Translations under genes and position numbers: made by a program
DNA from: CAWJEL01 sp964647255
GTDB lineage: Bacteria > Chloroflexota > Anaerolineae > CG2-30-64-16
Direction: 5' to 3'
Assembly: GCA_964647255.1 (NCBI GenBank)
Contig: CAZYGI010000056.1
Coordinates: forward strand, 1 to 25,655
DNA length: 25,655 nucleotides
Part shown: positions 1-7,117 of the stretch, piece by piece
How positions within the stretch are numbered: the stretch's first letter is position 1
Layout of the letters: the number at the start of each line of letters is the position of its first letter
The notes under the pieces: model-generated
What the model was told of the DNA's origin: nothing
Databases searched by the model: none
What the model saw: only the letters and a program-made list of their open reading frames with translations

Positions 1-1
1 C

Positions 2-1491
2 AAGTACCTCATGGGAATTGACAACGGCCTCACCCTCTCCAAGGCGGCGATCTTTGACCTCGAGGGCCGCACGGTCGGGGTCGCCAGCCGCAAAATCGAA
101 GTACAGTATCCCAAGCCCGGCTACACCGAACGAGACATGGACCTGGTCTGGCAGAAGACGGCTGAGGCGATCCATGAGGTAGTTGAGGCGTCGGGCATTG
201 CCCCAAATAACATCCTGGCGGTCGGCAACTCGGGCCACGGCAATGGCCTGTACGTTACGGACCGGGACGGCAAGGCATTTCGCCCCAGCATCGCGTCCAT
301 GGACGGGCGCGCGGCCGAGATCATGGACGAGTGGAACCAGCCCGGAGGCGTGCACGACCAGGCCTTTCCCTTTGTCCACCAATCGTGTTGGGCCGGACAG
401 CCGCGCGTCCTGTTGGCCTGGCTGAAGCAGCACNNNNNNNNNNGGATTTCATCAAATACTGCCTGACCGGCGTGCACACCACCGACTATTCGATCATTAG
501 CGGCAGCGGCCTGTTCGATTCGCCCAATCGGAGCTATTCGCGCGAGCTCCTGGAGATCTACGGCATCCCCGAGATACTGCCTGCGCTGCCGCAGCCGGTC
601 TGGGGTCACGAAATTGCCGGCCATGTGACGCCGGAGGCTGCCCGGCTAACCGGGCTGGCCGCGGGGACGCCGGTGACCGGGGGCCTGTTCGACATTGACG
701 CCGCGGCCATCGGCTCCGGGGTCATCAGCGAGGGTGTCCTCTGCATCGTCGCGGGCACGTGGAGCATCAACGAAGTCGTGACCAAGGATCCCATCGTTGA
801 CAAGCGGCTCTTCCTGAGCTCGCTGTTCGCGATCCCGGGCATGTGGTTGACCCTGGAAGGCAGCGCGACGTCGGCCACCAACCTGGAATGGTTCGTGAAC
901 AACTTCTGCTACGAAGAAAAGCAGGAGGCCCAGGCCCGCGGCATCTCGGTGTACGATGTGTGCAACGAGAAGGTCGCTTCCCTGGCGCCGGGCAGCACCG
1001 ACGTGATCTTCCATCCCTATTTGTTCGGCTCCGATGTGCAGGCGACGGCACGGGCCGGTTTCTACGGTCTGGGCGCCTGGCACACCAAGGCGCACGTCCT
1101 GCGCGCTCTGTACGAAGGGGTCGTCTATGGCCACATGAGCCACATCGAGAAGCTGCGCGCCGCGGGCGCCGTGATCGAGAAGGCGCGCATGACCGGCGGC
1201 GGCTCGCACAGCCAGGTGTGGACGCAGATGTTCTCCGACGCGCTGCAACTGCCCATCGAGGTGCCGGAAGGCGCGGAAGTGGCCGCGCGCGGGGTGGCGC
1301 TGGCGGCCGGCATAGGGGCCGGCGTCTTCCGAGATTATGCCGACGCCGTCGCCAGGGTCGTGAAGGTCGAGCGCGTGCACCGACCCAATCCCGAGGCTGG
1401 GCCCGCCTACCTGGCCCGCTACCGGGAGTACACGCACATCCTGGAAGCCATGAAAGAGCCGTGGGACCGGCTGGCAAAGCTGAGCAAATAG
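2..1491 (+). CDS. FGGY-family carbohydrate kinase, L-xylulokinase-like (5' partial, interrupted by an assembly gap)
   Basis: This kinase would phosphorylate a free pentulose, hexulose or related sugar with ATP in the cytoplasm. The frame is already open at base 2 and reads KYLMGIDNG, so the ATG at 11 is internal and the true start lies upstream of the window. The N-terminal GIDNGLT phosphate-binding loop, the GNSGHGNG segment and the C-terminal MTGGGSHSQVWTQM and AARGVALAAG motifs are those of FGGY kinases; the overall look is nearest LyxK/xylulokinase-type members. The 10-N gap at 434-443 throws the two halves into different frames (LLAWLKQH before, DFIKYCLTG after). Related kinases carry roughly 15 residues there, so this is a gap artefact and not a real frameshift. 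The two halves total about 490 residues, right for the family. It ends with TAG 69 bp before a phosphatase gene. The exact substrate cannot be told from sequence alone. Confidence 0.88.
434..443. other. Assembly gap (10 N) inside the FGGY kinase
   Basis: Ten Ns separate two parts of one kinase in different frames. Comparison with the family pattern suggests about 15 codons are missing, so the run is a placeholder and not a measured length. Do not call a frameshift or pseudogene here. Confidence 0.95.
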
Positions 1492-1559
1492 TGAATAGCA
1501 GATAGAGGCTCAGCGAATAGCAAGTATGCACCAAATGCCGCGCACCAGGAGTTCCAGCT

Positions 1560-2348
1560 TTGCCGAACTTACACGACATCAAACACCTCGTCATTGACAT
1601 GGACGGGGTTCTCTACCGGGGAAATGACCCGCTGCCAAAACTGCCGGAGTTCTTTGACTTCCTGCGTGGGCATGGCATCGGGTTCAGGCTGGCCACGAAC
1701 AACTCGGGCAGCACGCCGCAGCAGTATGCAGCCAAACTAAGGAAAATGGGCGCTGAGGTCGGACCAGGCGAGATCATCACGTCGGGCACGGCCACGGCGC
1801 GTTGGCTGGCAGACCGATTCCCGTTCGGCACGCGCGTGCACGTGTTCGGAGAGGCCTCGCTGCGCACGGCCATGACCGAGGCCGGTTTCGAGCTGGCAGA
1901 CGAAGATGTGGCTGTAGTCGCCGCGAGCATTGACTGGGGTGTGACCTTCGATAAGATCAAACGGGCGTGCTTGTTGATCCGCCGAGGCGCGTTATTCGTC
2001 GCCACCAACCTCGACCCGACCCGGCCGACCGAGGAAGGATTGGTGCCCGGGACCGGCGCGCTGATCGCCGCCATCGCCACCGGAGCGGAAGTACAACCGA
2101 TCGCGATCGGCAAGCCGGAACCGATCATGTTCGAGCAGGCGATGGCTGAGATGGGGGCCGAGCCCGCGACGACCGCCACGTTGGGCGACCGTCTCGACAC
2201 CGATATGGCGGGCGGCCGGCGTGCCGGATTGCGCACCATCCTGGTCCTATCCGGTTCCACCGCGCGCACCGAGGCCGAAGCCTATGGAGCCGATCATGTC
2301 TTCGAGAACATCGCCGAGCTGACGCAGGCATGGAGTGCACAAATGTGA
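1560..2348 (+). CDS. HAD-superfamily class IIA phosphatase (NagD / phosphoglycolate phosphatase-like)
   Basis: A soluble magnesium-dependent phosphatase of 262 residues, the usual length for HAD-IIA. All four HAD motifs are visible: motif I DMDGV with nucleophile Asp13 and acid/base Asp15, motif II TNN at 46-48, motif III Lys185 in IGKPEP, and motif IV GDRLDTD with Asp210, Asp213 and Asp215. The C2-type cap lies between motifs II and III. The start is a TTG at 1560, supported by AGGAG at 1547-1551 eight bases upstream; no ATG lies close to it. Family members dephosphorylate small phosphates such as phosphoglycolate, glycerol phosphate, p-nitrophenyl phosphate or sugar phosphates. Its place behind a sugar kinase suggests a housekeeping or detoxifying role on a phosphorylated intermediate of that pathway, which is inference. 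It is probably co-transcribed with the kinase. Confidence 0.9.
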   Translation: MPNLHDIKHLVIDMDGVLYRGNDPLPKLPEFFDFLRGHGIGFRLATNNSGSTPQQYAAKLRKMGAEVGPGEIITSGTATARWLADRFPFGTRVHVFGEASLRTAMTEAGFELADEDVAVVAASIDWGVTFDKIKRACLLIRRGALFVATNLDPTRPTEEGLVPGTGALIAAIATGAEVQPIAIGKPEPIMFEQAMAEMGAEPATTATLGDRLDTDMAGGRRAGLRTILVLSGSTARTEAEAYGADHVFENIAELTQAWSAQM

Positions 2349-2354
2349 ATGGGA

Positions 2355-2393
2355 GAATTGCGAACGATGAAAAACAAGGTATAATCGCAATTC
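2355..2393. promoter_or_regulatory. Perfect 9-bp inverted repeat framing the promoter: likely operator
   Basis: GAATTGCGA at 2355-2363 and its exact reverse complement TCGCAATTC at 2385-2393 are separated by 21 bp. The left arm covers the -35 box and the right arm begins on the last base of the -10 box and covers the start region. Half-sites on the same helical face at promoter-blocking positions fit a dimeric or tetrameric repressor. The adjacent SorC-family gene is the obvious candidate for autoregulation, since family members such as B. subtilis DeoR bind spaced inverted repeats. No T-run follows, so it is not a terminator. Confidence 0.6.
2358..2385 (+). promoter_or_regulatory. Sigma-70-type promoter for the SorC-family regulator
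   Basis: A perfect -10 box TATAAT lies at 2380-2385, 16 bp downstream of TTGCGA at 2358-2363 (four of six matches to TTGACA). Transcription would start near 2392 and leave a leader of about 120 nt before the ATG at 2511. It begins just after the phosphatase stop codon, so the regulator (and perhaps the lactonase) would form its own transcript. Confidence 0.7.
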
Positions 2394-2510
2394 GGAAGAC
2401 ATAGCTGACGACACCTGAGTTGCCAGGCTGATGTCCAGGTTGCTTGCGCCGGTTAGTTTCTTGTGAGAGTGCGGCAGACACGCTGGGGCGCGACTTCCGA
2501 GGAGTGACCT

Positions 2511-3427
2511 ATGGATGACGTTCGTATAGACCTTCTGGCGCAGGTGGCGATGTGGTATTACGAGGAGGGCCTGGACCAGGCCGAGATTGCTCAGCGCATT
2601 GACAAGTCGCGTTCGATGGTCTCGCGCATGTTGGATCAGGCACGCGAAACGGGGCTGGTCGAGATCAAGGTGCACTATCCGCTGCGGACCGATGCCGAAT
2701 TGGAACGGCGGCTGTGCACCGAGTTCGGCTTGGTCAGCGCACACGTTTTGGCCGAGCCGCCTGATGACTATGCCGTGCTCCTCAAGCGTCTCGGCGAGCT
2801 GGCGGCGCGCTGTCTGCAGCAGGCGTTACACCCGGGAATCATCATCGGATTGAGTTGGGGGACTGCGGTGCATGCCGTTGTGAGTGCGATGCCCAGCACC
2901 CCAGTGTCGGACGCCACCGTGGTCCAGCTCATCGGCGCTGTCGGCCACGACGATCCTCTGGTGGACGGTGCGGAATTGGGCCGCTGGTTGGCGCAGAAGC
3001 TGCATGCCTCGTTTCGTTTCCTGTCAGCGCCGCTATTGGTGGAGGACGAGGCGGTAGCGACAGCACTGCGGCGTGAACGCACCATCGTGGAAACCCTGAC
3101 GCTGGCCGCCCGGGCCGACGTGGCAGTGATCGGCATCGGCACGCCACAACCCGAACTGTCCAGCTTGTTGCGCGCCGGCTACCTCAGCCGCGCCGAAATC
3201 GAGTCGCTGATAGCAAACGGCGTGGTGGGCGATGTTGTGNNNNNNNNNNATCTCTGCGACGCATCCCGCGCGTGATTGCTGTGTCCGGCGGGACAGGCAA
3301 GGCCCGCGCCATCCTGGCCGGTCTGCGCGGGCGCTATTGCACCTGCCTGGTGACGGACGCCCGCGCCGCGAAACTCGTCCTGGAATTGTCTCGGCAGTCG
3401 GGCGCAACACGCTTCACAGCGGGCTGA
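2511..3427 (+). CDS. SorC/DeoR-family sugar-binding transcriptional regulator (interrupted by an assembly gap)
   Basis: A DNA-binding repressor or activator that senses a phosphorylated sugar. The N-terminal helix-turn-helix is clear at about residues 20-50 (LDQAEIAQRIDKSRSMVSRML), followed by the SorC sugar-binding domain with IIGLSWGTAVHAV. The reading frame runs to the 10-N gap at 3240-3249 (ending VVGDVV) and resumes in another frame after it with SLRRIPRVIAVSGGTGKARA and LVTDARAA, the conserved C-terminal half, stopping with TGA at 3425-3427. Twenty to thirty residues of the family pattern are missing in the gap, so one intact gene of about 310-320 residues is inferred. GAGGAG at 2499-2504 supports the ATG at 2511. 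Lying between sugar-metabolism genes, it probably controls them and itself through the inverted repeat upstream. Confidence 0.9.
3240..3249. other. Assembly gap (10 N) inside the SorC-family regulator
   Basis: Ten Ns join two halves of the regulator in different frames. The conserved stretch normally between GDV and the IPxVIAVSGG motif is absent, so about 60-90 bp are probably missing and the N count is nominal. Confidence 0.95.
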
Positions 3428-3504
3428 TGACGCTCACGCTGCGCCCGGAACGCTGCCACTCACCGTGATCATTGCGGCCTGCAACCCGCAGAAAGAGGTA
3501 ACCC

Positions 3505-4392
3505 ATGTTCGAGATCGAGCACGTCCTGGATGTACAAAACGAGGTCGGTGAAAGCCCGCGCTGGGACGCCGACGAAAAGGTGCTGTACTGGCTGGACATC
3601 TGGGACAGCCCATCCGTCTTCCGACTCGACCCGGCAACAAAAACATTCACGCGCTGGGCGCCGGGACTGCCCGTGACGGGCCAGGCGCGGCGGGCGGCGG
3701 GCGGCTTTGTGTTCGCCACCCGAACGGGTCTGTATTTCTGGGATGAACGCACGGGGCAGAGCCAATTCATCCACGATCCAGAGGCTGACAACCGGCCAGT
3801 GCGCTTCAACGACGGCTCGGCCGACCGAATGGGCCGCTTCTGGGCGGGCTCGACCTATGCCGACGACCAGTTCCGGCCGGAAGGCTCGCTCTATCGCCTG
3901 GATGTCGCCGGCGGCGCAGCCAGCGTACACAAGATGGTGGGTGGCCTGGCCTGCTCGAACGGCCTGGGCTGGAGCCCGGACAACCGAACGATGTATGTCA
4001 CCGCCCAATTCGCGTACGAGCTGTTGGCGTTTGACTTCGACCCGGCCACAGGAGAGCTGGCGAACCGGCGCTCGTTCGCCAGGGTGCCCGAGGCCGATGG
4101 CCTGCCCGACGGGTTGACGGTAGACGCCGAAGGATGTGTGTGGAGCGCACAGTGGGGCGGCTGGCGCATCACTCGCTATGATCCGGACGGCAAGATCGAG
4201 CGGGTGGTCAAGCTGCCCGTACCGAACCCAACAAGCTGTGTGTTCGGCGGGCCTGACTTGAAGGATCTGTACGTGACCACGGCGTGGCTGCTGCTCAGCG
4301 ATGCAGAGCGGCAGGCCGCACCCGGCTCGGGAGACCTGTTTGTGGTTCACACAGACATCCAGGGGTTGGTGGAGCCCAAGTTCAAGGCCTGA
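3505..4392 (+). CDS. SMP-30/gluconolactonase/LRE-family lactonase
   Basis: A 295-residue six-bladed beta-propeller hydrolase of the kind that opens sugar lactones to aldonic acids with a divalent metal. The metal and substrate residues of the family can be placed: Glu16 in GESPRW, Asn102-Asp103 in RFNDG, Asn152 in CSNGLGWSPD and Asp202 in LPDGLTVD. No signal peptide is visible, so it should be cytoplasmic. AGAGG at 3494-3498 supports the ATG at 3505. It starts 77 bp after the regulator. With a sugar kinase, a sugar-phosphate-type phosphatase and a sugar-sensing regulator alongside, it suggests an oxidative route for an aldose via its lactone, although the dehydrogenase that would make the lactone is not in the window. 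Related propellers also include arylesterases, so the substrate is open. Confidence 0.88.
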   Translation: MFEIEHVLDVQNEVGESPRWDADEKVLYWLDIWDSPSVFRLDPATKTFTRWAPGLPVTGQARRAAGGFVFATRTGLYFWDERTGQSQFIHDPEADNRPVRFNDGSADRMGRFWAGSTYADDQFRPEGSLYRLDVAGGAASVHKMVGGLACSNGLGWSPDNRTMYVTAQFAYELLAFDFDPATGELANRRSFARVPEADGLPDGLTVDAEGCVWSAQWGGWRITRYDPDGKIERVVKLPVPNPTSCVFGGPDLKDLYVTTAWLLLSDAERQAAPGSGDLFVVHTDIQGLVEPKFKA

Positions 4393-4523
4393 GGTGTGGG
4401 AGCTCCGTGAACACAGCCTGAACCGTCAGCGAATGATTGATCCGGCTTTGATCCTGGCAGCGGCACTCGGCGGGTGTTCTCACCGACCCGGCACAACTTC
4501 ACCGTGACGCCTTCCGCACGGTA

Positions 4524-4575
4524 GGTGACCGCCCGCGCAATGGCTGCCCCGACCGCCATTGCGCGGGCGGTCACC
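4524..4575. repeat. Perfect 21-bp inverted repeat with a 10-nt loop
   Basis: The arm at 4524-4544 (beginning GGTGACCGCCCGCG) is the exact reverse complement of 4555-4575, separated by 10 bases (4545-4554). The stem is very GC-rich, and pairing stops sharply at both ends. No T-run follows on either strand, so a simple intrinsic terminator is unlikely. It sits about 130 bp after the lactonase stop. It could be a REP-like extragenic palindrome, a transcript-stabilising or Rho-related hairpin, or the fold of a small RNA. Confidence 0.85.
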
Positions 4576-5084
4576 CGGGCGCCTGAGCGCTTGCCTGCAG
4601 CGACCGCAGTTCCCGCTCCTTCTTGGAACGCCGGCGCGTCCCAGCCCGTTGTCCACTCCCCGCGGACCGCGACGCCAGTGGCAGCACTTCCCGCGCCGGA
4701 AGATGTGCGCTTGGAGATTCTCCGCATGTTCAACGCCCCACAGTGCAGCTTCCTGACCCCTCCAGTCTGAATATGACGGCGTGCCCTTCGACCTTTCCCC
4801 TGCATCTAGCGCAGCCGTTTTCACCGTGGACCCCATCGCCGATAGTGCCGACCACACGCTCCCCATCGGGGATCGCCCAGACAACTGCAGCCGGATCGAA
4901 CAACAAGGATACAAACCGATCAGGATTTTCCAGCGCGTTCTTACAAGCTGTCACCTTTCCTGGTAAGAGATTCTGGGGGTCTTGACTGAAGGAATCGGGT
5001 GAGATTATGCCATGCCGGAGGCAGCGTCAAAAAAGCGAGAAGACGCCGGAAGACGCGCGTTGGCATGGATGGCTCTCGGGTGAC

Positions 5085-5143
5085 TTGACCTTTTCTTGAC
5101 CGCCAACTGGCCCCTCTTGTCCCCACCGTGACCTCTTTTGACC
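5085..5143 (+). promoter_or_regulatory. Paired TGACC direct repeats upstream of kdp: candidate response-regulator operator
   Basis: Four TGACC units occur at 5086-5090, 5097-5101, 5129-5133 and 5139-5143. They form two tandem pairs, TTGACC-N5-TTGACC (11-bp period) and GTGACC-N4/5-TTGACC (10-bp period), with T-rich spacers CTTTTC and CTCTT. The pairs are about three helical turns apart. Tandem half-sites with 10-11 bp spacing are typical for OmpR/PhoB-type regulators such as KdpE, encoded at the end of this operon. A weak -10-like TACACT at 5144-5149 directly follows the last unit. The assignment to KdpE is inference. Confidence 0.45.
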
Positions 5144-5217
5144 TACACTGGTGTTGCATGCCGCTGCAGCCGAGGAGGCGCGGCGGTGGAACAAACGCAA
5201 CAAATTCAAGGAAGCGG

Positions 5218-5325
5218 ATGGATAAAATGGCAGATCTTATCTACCTGGCGCTTGGCCTGGGCTTCTTCGGCACGTGCCTGGCACTGCTGGAGCTGTGCGA
5301 ACGGCTGCTGGGAGGGCAAAAATGA
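5218..5325 (+). CDS. Small single-pass membrane protein, first gene of the kdp operon
   Basis: A 35-residue protein, MDKMADLIYLALGLGFFGTC followed by LALLELCERLLGGQK, with one hydrophobic helix at about residues 6-24 and a basic tail. AAGGA at 5208-5212 lies five bases before the ATG at 5218; the ATG at 5227 is less well placed. Its stop overlaps the kdpF start as ATGA, so the two are translationally coupled. It is not KdpF, which follows. I recall similarly short membrane ORFs with a CERL-like ending ahead of kdpF in other bacteria, but could not check this. A role in assembling or stabilising the Kdp complex is a guess from position. Confidence 0.7.
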   Translation: MDKMADLIYLALGLGFFGTCLALLELCERLLGGQK

Positions 5326-5414
5326 CTATGACTGACCTGCTTGTGGGTGCTGTTGCGCTGCTCTTGCTCGCTTACCTGGTGGCGACCCTGCTGAAACCGG
5401 AGTGGTTCGGATGA
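5322..5414 (+). CDS. kdpF: Potassium-transporting ATPase small subunit KdpF
   Basis: A 30-residue peptide (MTMTDLLVGAVALLLLAYLV then ATLLKPEWFG), too short for most gene callers. It consists of one transmembrane helix with the LLxYLVxxLxxPE-type pattern of KdpF, which sits in the lipid-facing groove of KdpA and stabilises the KdpFABC complex. The start may be the ATG at 5322, overlapping the preceding stop, or the ATG at 5328; the first is chosen because of the ATGA coupling. Its TGA at 5412-5414 overlaps the kdpA ATG at 5411 in the same way. Confidence 0.85.
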   Translation: MTMTDLLVGAVALLLLAYLVATLLKPEWFG

Positions 5415-7117
5415 TGACGAATTGGCTGCAGCTTGTGATCTTCATGGCGCTGCTCCTCCTGCTTGTGCGGCCGCTCGGCGCCTACATGGCGCGTGTGTAC
5501 CGTGGGGAGCGCACCTGGTGTTCGCGCGTCGCAGGACCACTGGAACGCGGCCTGTATCGGGCAGCGGGCGTCCGGCCGGAGCGCGAAATGACCTGGCAGG
5601 CCTACGCCGCGGCGGTGCTCTCCTTCAGCACTGCCGGCTTCCTCTTCTTGTATCTGCTGTTGCGCGTGCAGCACTGGCTGCCGTTGAACCCGCAGCGGCT
5701 CGGGCCGCTCTCGCCAGCCCTGGCTTTCAACACCGCAGCAAGCTTCGTGTCCAACACGAACTGGCAGAGCTACAGCGGCGAAACCACCCTGAGCTATCTC
5801 TCGCAAATGCTCGGGCTCACGGTCCAGAACTTCCTGTCGGCCGCCACCGGCATGGCGGTGCTGGTTGCGTTCGTGCGCGGCCTCAGCCGGCAGAACAGCC
5901 GAACGGTGGGCAACTTCTGGGTGGATCTGACGCGCTCAACGCTGTATATCCTGCTGCCGCTGGCCCTGGTGCTGGCGCTGGCGCTCGTCTCGCAAGGGGT
6001 CGTCCAATCGCTCGGGGACTACCGCACCGCGGCAACACTGCAACCCGGCGCGGCGGGCCAGGTGCTGCCGATGGGACCGGCCGCGTCGCAAGTGGCGATC
6101 AAGCAGCTCGGCACGAACGGCGGCGGCTTCTTCAGCGTCAACTCGGCGCATCCGTTCGAGAACCCCACGCCGCTGAGCAATCTGCTCGAGGGGTTGGCGA
6201 TCCTCCTCATCCCGGCCGCGTTGACCTACACATTCGGCCGCCTCTCGGGAGACCCGCGGCAGGGCTGGGCGCTGCTCGTGGCTATGACGGTCGTTTTCGT
6301 GGCGTTCGCCGGGCTGACCATCTGGGCGGAGAGCCGGCCGAATCCGGCGTTGGCCGGGCTGGCGATCGACCAGGGTGCGGGCAACCTGGAGGGCAAGGAA
6401 CTGCGTTTCGGGGCCTCGGGGTCGGCGCTGTGGGCGGCGGCGACGACGGCAGCCTCCAACGGGTCCGTCAACTCGATGCACGCCTCCTTCACTCCGTTGG
6501 GCAGCCTCATGCCGATGGTGCTGATGCAGCTCGGCGAGGTCATCTACGGCGGCGTGGGTTCGGGACTCTACGGCATGCTCGCGTTCGTCATCATTGCGGT
6601 ATTTGTGGCCGGCCTGATGGTCGGCCGCACACCGGAGTATCTCGGCAAGAAGATCGAGGTGTTCGAGATGAAGATGGCCGCGTTGGTCGTGTTGATCCCC
6701 GTGGTCACCGTGCTGGTGGGGACGGCGACCGCGGTCGTGGCCCCGGCTGGACTGGCAGGGATGTTGAACAAGGGGCCGCAAGGGTTCAGCGAGGTGTTGT
6801 ATGCCTTCTCATCGGCGGGCAACAATAACGGCAGCGCGTTTGCCGGGCTTGCGGCAAACTCCCCCTTCTACAACACGGCGCTGGGGATCGCGATGCTGAT
6901 CGCGCGCTTCTGGCTCATCGTGCCGACCCTGGCCATTGCGGGGAGCCTGGGGGCCAAGAAGCGCGTGGCCGCGAGCTCCGGGACGCTGCCCACCCACTCG
7001 CCGCTGTTCATCGGCTGGCTGGTGGCCGTCGTGCTGCTTGTGGGCGCGTTGAGTTTCCTGCCCAGCCTGGCGCTGGGGCCGCTCGTACAGGAGTTCATAC
7101 GAGGGAGGCTGTTCTGA
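5411..7117 (+). CDS. kdpA: Potassium-transporting ATPase channel-like subunit KdpA
   Basis: The potassium-selective, SKT-superfamily subunit of the inner-membrane KdpFABC pump. The 568-residue length is normal. All four selectivity-filter segments are present: SNTNW at about 114-118, GTNGGGF at 234-240, SNGSVNS from 349 and GNNNG at 470-474, set among about ten hydrophobic helices. The ATG at 5411 is preferred to an upstream in-frame GTG at 5402 because it overlaps the kdpF stop and has GGAG at 5399-5402. The stop TGA at 7115-7117 shares a base with the kdpB start. Confidence 0.97.
   Translation: MMTNWLQLVIFMALLLLLVRPLGAYMARVYRGERTWCSRVAGPLERGLYRAAGVRPEREMTWQAYAAAVLSFSTAGFLFLYLLLRVQHWLPLNPQRLGPLSPALAFNTAASFVSNTNWQSYSGETTLSYLSQMLGLTVQNFLSAATGMAVLVAFVRGLSRQNSRTVGNFWVDLTRSTLYILLPLALVLALALVSQGVVQSLGDYRTAATLQPGAAGQVLPMGPAASQVAIKQLGTNGGGFFSVNSAHPFENPTPLSNLLEGLAILLIPAALTYTFGRLSGDPRQGWALLVAMTVVFVAFAGLTIWAESRPNPALAGLAIDQGAGNLEGKELRFGASGSALWAAATTAASNGSVNSMHASFTPLGSLMPMVLMQLGEVIYGGVGSGLYGMLAFVIIAVFVAGLMVGRTPEYLGKKIEVFEMKMAALVVLIPVVTVLVGTATAVVAPAGLAGMLNKGPQGFSEVLYAFSSAGNNNGSAFAGLAANSPFYNTALGIAMLIARFWLIVPTLAIAGSLGAKKRVAASSGTLPTHSPLFIGWLVAVVLLVGALSFLPSLALGPLVQEFIRGRLF

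Larger units (their letters stand above)
4393..5217. other. 825-bp region without a recognisable gene
   Basis: This stretch separates the sugar locus from the kdp operon. Several short open frames exist on both strands (for example 4480-4914, 4347-4805 and 4730-4954 on the minus strand), but none has a recognisable domain, a good ribosome-binding site or clear coding character, and they overlap one another. The left half holds a perfect 21-bp inverted repeat; the right end holds spaced TGACC repeats before kdp. No tRNA or rRNA is seen. It could include the remains of a decayed gene on the minus strand, which cannot be shown from this sequence alone. Confidence 0.6.

Noticed and set aside
1488..1520. 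Repeated ATAG units with 7-bp spacing after the kinase stop codon
   Set aside because: Only four short units, low complexity, and no clear function; probably degenerate spacer sequence.
4347..4954. Overlapping minus-strand open frames after the lactonase (4347-4805, 4480-4914, 4730-4954)
   Set aside because: No recognisable domain, no convincing ribosome-binding sites, and they overlap each other and the inverted repeat. A decayed gene remains possible but cannot be supported.
5422..6828. 468-codon plus-strand open frame overlapping kdpA
   Set aside because: It is Arg/Ala/Gly-rich with no domain, and lies out of frame inside kdpA, whose filter motifs are all intact.
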